DNA of 13,218 nucleotides from Burkholderiales bacterium. GTDB lineage: Bacteria; Pseudomonadota; Gammaproteobacteria; Burkholderiales; CAIKXV01. Both the position numbers and the translations under genes were made by a program. Positions 8,131 to 13,218 of the stretch are shown here, one piece after another; position 1 is the first letter of the stretch; the number at the start of each line of letters is the position of its first letter. Below the pieces are notes generated by a model. That model was given only the letters and a program-made list of their open reading frames with translations, was not told the DNA's origin and did not search any database. The stretch covers positions 1 to 13,218 of the forward strand of contig JACMMK010000314.1 of the NCBI GenBank assembly GCA_014379045.1, read 5' to 3'.

Positions 8131-8312
8131 TCGCGGTTTCGACAAGCGTCATCGAAGCATCGTCGCGGCAACATACGACGATGCTGTGTTCAGAATGTTT
8201 CGTCTGACGTCCATCTCCACGCAACGATCTCGAAGCGGAAGTTCCAAGTTGCTTCTCATGCTCAAGCGCTCCCACCATTCCTCCTTGCCTGTTCCTGCCG
8301 CTTTGGCGATCG

Positions 8313-9074
8313 ATGACCGAGCGCGCGTCGGAGCCTATTCGAACCTTCATGGCCGCTGAGTCTTTTCGTTCTGCACCGCGCATCGACCGCAGCGTGGTCG
8401 TGGCCGGCGGCGTCGTTCTGTTGCATGTCGCGGCGCTATGGACTCTGCAGACCGGCCTGCTGCGCAGCGCAGTGGAGGTCTTCTTGCCAGTCGAAGTGTT
8501 GAGCGAGGTGATCACCTCGCCCCGGCCGAAGGTCGCGACGCCGCCGCCCGAGTCCGTCAAGCCGCCGGTCTTGCGACAGATCAAGCCGACGGTGCCGAAT
8601 GCGGCACGATCGCCCGCGCCCATCGATCAGCCCACGGTGCAGGAAATTGCGCCGACCCCGTCTACGCCTCCAACGCCGTTGGCCATCACCGATACGGAGC
8701 GCGCGCCGAACGCGCCTGTCGGACAAGTCGCGCCTCAACCGGTCGCTGCTGCACCCGCCGCGGTCGCGACTGCGCCGGCGCCGCCTCTGAAAGTCGAACT
8801 TCCTGCGAGCGATGCCGACTACCTGCAGAACCCCAAAGTCGCCTACCCGCTCGCCAGCAAACGCCTCGGCGAGCAAGGCAGGGTGGTGGTGCGAGTGCTG
8901 ATCGGTGCCGACGGCGCTGCGCATCGCGCGGAAGTTCGCCAGTCCAGCGGCTTCGCGCGGCTCGACGAGGCAGCCCTCGCTACGGTGCTGAAGTGGCGGT
9001 ACGTGCCTGGCAAGCGCGGTGGCGTCGCCGAGACCATGTGGTTCAACGTTCCGATCAATTTCGTTCTGGAGTAA
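8313..9074 (+). CDS. tonB: TonB energy transducer
   Basis: Inner-membrane-anchored periplasmic protein that passes proton-motive energy from ExbB/ExbD to the outer-membrane receptor; 253 residues. The single N-terminal membrane helix (about 27-50) has the conserved His38 (LLHVAAL). A long Pro/Ala-rich periplasmic spacer (about 70-165) precedes the C-terminal TonB domain (about 170-253) with NPKVAYPLASKRLGEQG, SSGFARLDEAAL, WRYVPGKRGG and a final VPINFVLE. The ATG at 8313 lacks a good ribosome site; ATG 8349, 12 codons later, would still retain the helix. It is the first gene of tonB-exbB-exbD and divergent from the receptor operon, so it probably serves that receptor. A diverged, truncated TonB lies at 10666-10935. 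Confidence 0.93.
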   Translation: MTERASEPIRTFMAAESFRSAPRIDRSVVVAGGVVLLHVAALWTLQTGLLRSAVEVFLPVEVLSEVITSPRPKVATPPPESVKPPVLRQIKPTVPNAARSPAPIDQPTVQEIAPTPSTPPTPLAITDTERAPNAPVGQVAPQPVAAAPAAVATAPAPPLKVELPASDADYLQNPKVAYPLASKRLGEQGRVVVRVLIGADGAAHRAEVRQSSGFARLDEAALATVLKWRYVPGKRGGVAETMWFNVPINFVLE

Positions 9075-9080
9075 GCATCA

Positions 9081-9794
9081 ATGGATATGCAGTTCGGACT
9101 CGTCAATCTGTGGACCGAAGGCGACATCGTCACCCGGATCACGTCACTGCTGCTGCTCGCCATGTCGGTCGCATCGTGGATGGTGATCCTCCTCAAGGCG
9201 CTCGACCTGCGCAAGTATGCGAGGCAGTGGGGCGCGACGGAACGCTTCTGGCAATCGAGCGATTTCGCCGAGGGTCTCGACAAGCTGGGCGGCGATCCTC
9301 GAAACCCGTTTCGGACCCTGGCGACCGACGCTCAGGCAGCAGCACGACACCATCGCGCGCAATCGCAATCGCAGGTGCCGCTCGAGGTCAGCGATTGGCT
9401 CGCGCGCTGCTTCCGACATTCCCTCGACGAATCGACGGCGCAGCTTCAGTCGGGCCTGGCAATACTCGCGTCGGTAGGATCGACTGCGCCTTTTGTCGGC
9501 CTGTTCGGCACCGTCTGGGGCATCCACCACGCGCTGTTGTCGATCGGCGTAGCCGGGCAGGCCACCATCGATAGGGTGGCCGGGCCGATCGGCGAGGCGC
9601 TGATCATGACGGCGCTGGGTCTGGCAGTGGCCATCCCTGCCGTGCTCGGCTACAACGCGCTGGTGCGAGGCAACAAGAGCATCGTGTTGAAGCTCAATCG
9701 CTTCACCCGCGACTTGCACGCCTACTACGTCACCGGCGCGCGTGTCTCGACCGGCGTCGCAACCCCGGCCGTTGCGCTGAAGCAAGGGAGTTGA
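9081..9794 (+). CDS. exbB: ExbB proton channel subunit (MotA/TolQ/ExbB family)
   Basis: Three-helix inner-membrane subunit of the TonB motor, 237 residues. Helix 1 lies near 16-36 (LLLLAMSVASWMVILL), followed by a cytoplasmic stretch. Helix 2, near 133-160, contains the family hallmark STAPFVGLFGTVWGI, and helix 3, near 172-192, carries ALGLAVAIPAVLGYN. It starts 6 bases after the tonB stop with GGAG upstream, and its stop codon lies 2 bases before the exbD ATG, so the three genes are surely one operon. TolQ is an alternative in principle, but the absence of tolR/tolA/tolB/pal and the receptor next door favour ExbB. Confidence 0.94.
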   Translation: MDMQFGLVNLWTEGDIVTRITSLLLLAMSVASWMVILLKALDLRKYARQWGATERFWQSSDFAEGLDKLGGDPRNPFRTLATDAQAAARHHRAQSQSQVPLEVSDWLARCFRHSLDESTAQLQSGLAILASVGSTAPFVGLFGTVWGIHHALLSIGVAGQATIDRVAGPIGEALIMTALGLAVAIPAVLGYNALVRGNKSIVLKLNRFTRDLHAYYVTGARVSTGVATPAVALKQGS

Positions 9795-9796
9795 CC

Positions 9797-10228
9797 ATGG
9801 CGTTCGGAACGCAGGACGAAACCGACGAGGTCATGAACGAAATCAACATGACGCCGCTGGTGGACGTGATGCTCGTGCTCCTGATCGTCTTCATCATCAC
9901 CGTGCCGGTGATGCAGCACGCGGTCAATATCGACCTGCCGCGCGCCAATAACCAGCCCGTGGAAGCGAAGCCCGAAACGGTCCGCTTGTCGGTGGATGCG
10001 TCCGGCGCCTACTACTGGAACGAAAGCGCCATCGCCGATACAGACCTGCTTGCTATGTTGAAGGGGGCGGCGGCACGAGCGCCTCAGCCTACCTTGCACA
10101 TCCGCGGCGACAAGGAGGTGCGTTACGAGCGCGTCGCGCAAGCGATGTCCGCGGCGCAGCAGGCGGGCTTGCGCAAGATCGGGTTCGTGACCGAGCCTAC
10201 CCGTCCAAGCGCGAACGGCCTGAGGTAG
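9797..10228 (+). CDS. exbD: ExbD biopolymer transport subunit
   Basis: Single-helix partner of ExbB carrying the proton-relay aspartate; 143 residues. The hallmark NEINMTPLVDVMLVLLIVFI lies at about 14-33, with Asp23 the equivalent of the essential membrane Asp of E. coli ExbD. The rest is a periplasmic domain of usual size ending near LRKIGFVTEP. The start is ATG 9797, because AGGGAG (9785-9790) lies 6 bases ahead; a TTG at 9791 overlapping the exbB stop is less likely. It is the last gene of the tonB operon. Confidence 0.95.
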   Translation: MAFGTQDETDEVMNEINMTPLVDVMLVLLIVFIITVPVMQHAVNIDLPRANNQPVEAKPETVRLSVDASGAYYWNESAIADTDLLAMLKGAAARAPQPTLHIRGDKEVRYERVAQAMSAAQQAGLRKIGFVTEPTRPSANGLR

Positions 10229-10239
10229 AAGCTCGGACA

Positions 10240-10258
10240 CGGAACCGGTCTGGTTCCG
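10240..10258 (+). terminator. Hairpin downstream of exbD
   Basis: CGGAACC (10240-10246) and GGTTCCG (10252-10258) form a perfect 7-bp stem with a 5-base loop, 11 bases after the exbD stop and just before the convergent permease remnant. A T-run is lacking, so it may be a weak or bidirectional terminator. Confidence 0.45.
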
Positions 10259-10279
10259 ACGGGCGCGGCGGGCTGCGGC

Positions 10280-10537
10280 TCACCCGGTAATCGGATAACT
10301 GCGCGCGCGCTTCGCGCTGAACGCGATCAGCATCCCGGCCGGCATCACCAGCCCCAGCAATGCGCCCAGCAAGCATGGGTTCAGGTCGGAGAAAGGCTGC
10401 TCGCTGAAACCGAAGCGCCGAAAGCGGTCGTAGTCTTCTACGCTCAGCGGGGTGGTCAACAGCACCTTGGGTGTGAAAAAAGCCTGCCATTCCAGGTGGA
10501 AACGGTCGACCTGTTGTAAGTAGTGTCGATACCGGGT
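10280..10537 (-). pseudogene. C-terminal remnant of a DUF3526 ABC permease
   Basis: About 85 residues homologous to the end of permease 1 (4287-5747). RYRHYLQQVDRFHLEWQAFF matches RYAHFHDLMDGHHQAWKKFF; both then have a short divergent loop, a last helix (LLGALLGLVMPAGMLIAF against LLKLVMPSLLLLGIAAW) and the end RSYPITG against RSYPVV. The 3' ends even share DNA around the RSYP codons. The N-terminal roughly 400 residues, with the ATPase-contact motif, are gone: similarity stops at about 10537, where exbB sequence begins in another frame. The open frame runs through the neighbouring remnants without an identifiable start of its own. It cannot make a working permease. Confidence 0.82.
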
Positions 10538-10539
10538 GT

Positions 10540-10647
10540 TTACCAGGTCGCGATCGACATCAGGATCAACACCGCGAGAATCGCCCGGGAGATTCCATCG
10601 GTCTGAGCCATGAACGACATGAGACCTGGCGTGAGTTGGGTTTCCAT
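10540..10647 (-). pseudogene. N-terminal remnant of exbB (first 35 codons)
   Basis: An ATG at 10647 opens a 35-codon frame encoding METQLTPGLMSF...LAVLILMSIATW, then TAA. This corresponds to the N-terminus and first half of helix 1 of ExbB, compare LLLLAMSVASWM in the intact copy. It begins 18 bases after the stop of the tonB remnant, as exbB follows tonB in the intact operon. The sequence switches to permease C-terminus immediately at the TAA, so everything from mid-helix 1 onward, with any exbD, was removed by one deletion. It is too short for the ORF lists and would be missed by homology cut-offs. Confidence 0.75.
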
Positions 10648-10665
10648 GTGTGCACCTGTTCATGT

Positions 10666-10935
10666 TTACTTGAGAGTGAAAGTGATCGGCACCGTGACCC
10701 ACGCCGAGACCGGCTCGGGCCCACGCATGGCCGGAACGAACTTCCAGCCGCGCACGGCTTCATTCGCCGCTTCATCGAGCCGCGCCGATCCGCTTGATCT
10801 CTGCGCTTGTATCCGCTCGGGTGTGCCGATCGCGCTCACGTACACGCGCAGCAGCACGGTGCCTTGCTCGCCGATCCGCCTGGCTTCAGCGGGGTAGACG
10901 GGCTTCGGGTTGTCGAGGTAGGCGGCGTTGAATCG
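10666..10935 (-). pseudogene. tonB: C-terminal domain remnant of a second tonB
   Basis: About 89 residues forming a nearly whole TonB C-terminal domain: YLDNPKPVYPAEARRIGEQG, SSGSARLDEAANEAV, GWKFVPAMRGPEPVSAW and the end VPITFTLK. It parallels the intact TonB (YLQNPKVAYPLASKRLGEQG and so on) but is clearly diverged, near half identical by eye, so it is not a recent duplicate. The membrane helix and proline-rich spacer are missing: upstream of about 10935 the frame enters unrelated sequence antisense to the start of the lipoprotein gene. Without an anchor it cannot transduce energy. Confidence 0.8.
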
Positions 10936-11027
10936 AGATCGCCAACTGAACGCGCACCTGCAGCCGCGGGTCCGGCCCATCCCGCTGCTAGACTTCGCGC
11001 CTTCCCGTTCCCCGACTGAAGGTGAAG

Positions 11028-12035
11028 ATGCACACTGCCCGCGGTTTCCTGAGCGCCATCGCCCTCGCCTTGGCACTGAGCGGTTGTTCGACGACGCCCG
11101 ACGGCGCACCGTCGGTATCGATCCTGGTCGACCTCGATCCGGCGAGCGTCGACCGCACGGTAATCGTCGAGAGCATCACCGCCGATCGCAAGGGCTTGCT
11201 CTACCTGCCCGACCGGGTCACCGGCAACATTCTGCGCGTGGACCCGAGTTCGCCGAAACCGGTGGTGGTAGCGCGGATCGATCCCCGCGAGATCCAGGGC
11301 AAGAAGGTCAACCCGGATCCGTCCGGTATCGCGTTCGATGCGCAAGGCGATCTGTATGTCGCCGTCGGCCCGTTCAACGAGGTCGTACGCATCCGCGGTG
11401 TCGAGCTCAACCCGGCCAAGCCCGGGGTGGCGCAGACCTTTGCCAGCGGCGCTCCGGGGGCTAACGGCATCGCGTTCGACCGGCAGGGCAACCTGTTTGT
11501 CGGCGGGGGCGGCAGCGGCATCGTCTACCGGGTCGGACCCCAGGGCGGCGCAGCCCAGCCGTCGGTGCAGATCGAGCGTTCGGTGCGCAAGCTTCCCGAT
11601 GGCAAGGCCACGCAGGCGATCGTCGCCAACGGCGTCGCTTTCGATGCCAGCGGCGTGCTGCATGTCACCGACACCGCGCGCGGCGCGGTGTGGAGGGTCG
11701 CCATCGGCAGCGACGGCAAGGGCGGCACGCCGGTGCTGCTCGCACAGAACCCGCTGCTCGAAGGCGCGGACGGCCTCGCGTTCGATCCGCGCGGCAACCT
11801 CTGGGTCGCCGCCAACGAACTCAACGCGATCGTCTCGGTCTCGCCATCGGGGCAGGTGACGCAGGTGCAGAGAAACGGCAGCCAGGGCCCGCTCGAGTTT
11901 CCGTCCGCGCTGGTGTTCGTGGGCGATGTGGCCTATGTGGCCAACTTCGACGTCCCGCGGCGTGACAACCTGGACGCGAACGCAACCACCGCACGCGACG
12001 GCATCGGCGCGTCGATCGCGCGCATCGCGAGGTAG
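11028..12035 (+). CDS. Propeller-type lipoprotein (SMP-30/NHL-repeat-like)
   Basis: Predicted outer-membrane lipoprotein of 335 residues. The signal peptide ends in the lipobox LSGC with Cys20, and Ser at +2 argues against inner-membrane retention. The mature part is a beta-propeller built of repeats of the form GIAFDAQGDLYVA...VVRI, GIAFDRQGNLFVG...IVYRV, GVAFDASGVLHVT...AVWRV and GLAFDPRGNLWVA...IVSV. These resemble SMP-30/gluconolactonase/NHL and virginiamycin-lyase-like propellers. The start is ATG 11028, with AAGG 5 bases upstream; a GTG two codons earlier is possible. It is monocistronic as far as seen. Many such proteins are only ligand-binding scaffolds, so I assign no enzymatic activity. 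The tonB remnant lies antisense just upstream. Confidence 0.85.
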   Translation: MHTARGFLSAIALALALSGCSTTPDGAPSVSILVDLDPASVDRTVIVESITADRKGLLYLPDRVTGNILRVDPSSPKPVVVARIDPREIQGKKVNPDPSGIAFDAQGDLYVAVGPFNEVVRIRGVELNPAKPGVAQTFASGAPGANGIAFDRQGNLFVGGGGSGIVYRVGPQGGAAQPSVQIERSVRKLPDGKATQAIVANGVAFDASGVLHVTDTARGAVWRVAIGSDGKGGTPVLLAQNPLLEGADGLAFDPRGNLWVAANELNAIVSVSPSGQVTQVQRNGSQGPLEFPSALVFVGDVAYVANFDVPRRDNLDANATTARDGIGASIARIAR

Positions 12036-12064
12036 GGCGACGGCTTCTGCACTGGCAGGAGCAT

Positions 12065-12307
12065 ATGCTCGCCCCAGCGCCGATCATCGCGGAACTGGCC
12101 GAGCGGAACACCCTGCTGGTAGACCGGATCGAGGCGAACCGCATACGGGCGTTGGGCGGGGCGTGGGCGAGCGCCGTGGTTGCCGCGATCGCGATCGCGG
12201 CGATCATCTGTCCGCGGGCACGGCGTCACTACCGCGCCAGCCAGTCACGACCAGTCAGGAACTCGGTGTACAGCCGCGCCTCTTCGCTCCCTGGCTCCGG
12301 GCGATAG
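12065..12307 (+). CDS. Doubtful small membrane protein
   Basis: An 80-codon frame starting at ATG 12065, with AGGAG only 3 bases upstream. The first 50 residues look like an amphipathic helix (IIAELAERNTLLVDRIEANRI) followed by one hydrophobic segment (WASAVVAAIAIAAIIC). The rest is basic and runs antisense into the last 79 bases of hemF, which is typical of chance frames in GC-rich DNA. Only the N-terminal half looks protein-like. No family is recognised. Confidence 0.2.
   Translation: MLAPAPIIAELAERNTLLVDRIEANRIRALGGAWASAVVAAIAIAAIICPRARRHYRASQSRPVRNSVYSRASSLPGSGR
12182..12201. repeat. Perfect 20-bp palindrome between convergent genes
   Basis: GCCGCGATCG followed by its exact complement CGATCGCGGC, without spacer. 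It contains overlapping GCGATCGC octamers. It lies in the 193-bp gap between the convergent lipoprotein and hemF genes, 28 bases from the hemF stop. It could be the stem of a bidirectional terminator, although a zero-base centre and lack of a T-run make that imperfect, or a protein-binding site. The rest of the gap shows nothing else apart from the doubtful small frame. Confidence 0.6.
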
Positions 12308-13170
12308 TCATAACGCCATTCGACCGTCGGCGGCATCGACATCAGGATCGACTCGGTGCGACCGCCCGACTGCAATCCAAATAACGTGCCGCGGTCGAAC
12401 ACCAGATTGAATTCGACGTAACGGCCGCGCCGGTAGCGCTGCCATGCGCGCTCGCGCTCGCCCCAGGCATGGCCCTGCCGGCGCTCGACGATCGGCAGAT
12501 AGGCCGGGGCGAAGCCGGTGCCGACCGCACGCATCAACGCGAACGCGCGCTCGAAGTCCGGCTCGGCCAGATCGTCGAAGAAGATGCCGCCGATCCCGCG
12601 CGGCTCGTCACGGTGCTTGAGAAAGAAGTAGCGGTCGCACCACGCCTTGTAATCAGCGTAGCGGTGTTCCCCGAACGGCGCGAGCGCGTCGCGGCACGTG
12701 CGATGGAAATGCACGGCGTCGTCTTCGAACCCGTAGTACGGCGTCAGGTCCATGCCACCGCCGAACCACCATACCGGGGCCGCTTCGGTGTCCGTGCCGC
12801 TGTCCGCTACCGGCACCGGTGTGCGCGCGATGAAGAAGCGTACGTTCATGTGCACCGTCGGCACATGGGGGTTGCGTGGATGCACGACGAGCGACACGCC
12901 CATCGCTTCGAAACCGCGACCGGCCAGTTCAGGTCGGCCCGCACTCGCCGACGGCGGCAGTCGGTCACCGAGCACATGCGAGAAGTTGACGCCCGCGCGT
13001 TCGAACACCGCCCCGTCTTCGAGGACGCACGACAGGCCGCCGCCGCCGCCGGCGCGATCCCAACCGTCGCGCCGGAACTCGCCACCGTCGACGCGCTGCA
13101 AGGCGTCGACCAGTTGCGTCTGCAACCCGGTCAGGAAGGTGTGCACCTGCCCCGCGTCGACCGTCGACAT
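12229..13170 (-). CDS. hemF: Oxygen-dependent coproporphyrinogen III oxidase
   Basis: Cytoplasmic haem-biosynthesis enzyme that uses O2 to decarboxylate two propionates of coproporphyrinogen III, giving protoporphyrinogen IX. At 313 residues it has full family length. Hallmarks are GGGLSCVLEDGAVFERAGVN (43-62), HPRNPHVPTVHMNVRFF (97-113), WWFGGGMDLTPYY (134-146), YKAWCDRYFFLKHRDEPRGIGGIFFDD (174-200, cited by position) and EFNLVFDRGTLFGLQSGGRTESILMSMPP near 253-281. The start is ATG 13170, supported by the usual length, although the ribosome site (GAGACGA) is weak. Its presence implies aerobic life. It is convergent with the lipoprotein gene, with no visible link to the transport locus. Confidence 0.97.
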   Translation of the reverse strand: MSTVDAGQVHTFLTGLQTQLVDALQRVDGGEFRRDGWDRAGGGGGLSCVLEDGAVFERAGVNFSHVLGDRLPPSASAGRPELAGRGFEAMGVSLVVHPRNPHVPTVHMNVRFFIARTPVPVADSGTDTEAAPVWWFGGGMDLTPYYGFEDDAVHFHRTCRDALAPFGEHRYADYKAWCDRYFFLKHRDEPRGIGGIFFDDLAEPDFERAFALMRAVGTGFAPAYLPIVERRQGHAWGERERAWQRYRRGRYVEFNLVFDRGTLFGLQSGGRTESILMSMPPTVEWRYDYRPEPGSEEARLYTEFLTGRDWLAR

Positions 13171-13218
13171 GGCGTCGTCTCGAATAGCCGTTGCAGCCGG
13201 CGGGCCGACTAGCGCGGA

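Larger units (their letters stand above)
7863..8312. promoter_or_regulatory. Divergent intergenic region between ABC operon and tonB operon
   Basis: A 450-bp gap between two divergent operons, visibly less GC-rich than the flanking genes. It holds the ABC promoter and palindrome (7976-8005) and a lone palindrome half-site (8122-8130). I see no convincing promoter for tonB and no recognisable protein fragment; open frames crossing it have no family features or ribosome sites. The stretch between 8131 and 8312 shows nothing else I can name. Confidence 0.6.

Noticed and set aside
7961..8623. Minus-strand frame of 220 codons covering the divergent gap, considered as a missing regulator
   Set aside because: No helix-turn-helix or other family feature, no ribosome site, and more than a third of it is antisense to tonB.
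8438..9574. Plus-strand open frame of 378 codons across tonB and exbB
   Set aside because: It is out of frame with both recognisable genes and encodes an Arg-rich low-complexity product without motifs.
10280..10702. Whole 140-codon minus-strand frame as one small protein
   Set aside because: Its first 55 codons are out-of-frame tonB/exbB remnant sequence; only the last part matches a permease.
10666..11109. Whole 147-codon minus-strand frame as an intact short TonB
   Set aside because: Only residues from about 59 on match TonB. The first part is antisense to the lipoprotein start, with no membrane helix or proline-rich spacer.
1..13218. CRISPR arrays, tRNA or rRNA genes, insertion sequences
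   Set aside because: No regularly spaced repeats, clover-leaf-like sequence, rRNA signature or transposase was seen. The pseudogene block has no visible IS ends, so a simple deletion explains it better.

Overview
The window is GC-rich, gene-dense bacterial DNA that looks like a Gram-negative betaproteobacterium. Supporting this are an aerobic HemF, an outer-membrane TonB-dependent receptor, complete TonB/ExbB/ExbD, a lipobox with Ser at +2, and a bacterial Ser/Thr kinase fused to two receiver domains. The taxon is inferred from gene style only and was not tested.

Layout from left to right: a possible tail of an upstream gene (1-93) overlaps the start of a kinase-REC-REC signalling protein (90-2024, +). 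It converges on a four-gene minus-strand operon (7862 down to 2064) encoding an ABC ATPase, two DUF3526-type ABC-2 permeases and a TonB-dependent receptor, with tight spacing (2 to 33 bp). About 450 bp of divergent regulatory DNA follows (7863-8312), holding a good sigma70-like promoter for the ABC operon overlapped by a perfect 19-bp palindrome. Reading the other way is tonB-exbB-exbD (8313-10228, +). Just past exbD, on the minus strand, lies the wreck of a second, diverged copy of the same kind of locus: the C-terminal domain of a TonB, the first 35 codons of an ExbB, and the C-terminal end of a DUF3526 permease joined directly to it. The right flank is housekeeping-like: a propeller lipoprotein (11028-12035, +) and hemF (12229-13170, -).

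The seven central genes form a self-contained envelope transport module: an outer-membrane gated receptor, its own energising complex, and an inner-membrane ABC transporter of the exporter (ABC-2/NosFY-like) type with no periplasmic binding protein. This pairing is unusual, because a TonB receptor is normally matched to a binding-protein-dependent importer. The degraded second copy has lost its middle but keeps TonB, ExbB and DUF3526 permease pieces in one orientation. This is independent evidence within the window that these components belong together. The substrate is unknown. Receptor sequence points to the siderophore-type class, but I see no Fur-box-like site, and the permeases carry His-rich motifs that leave a metal or metal-complex substrate open.
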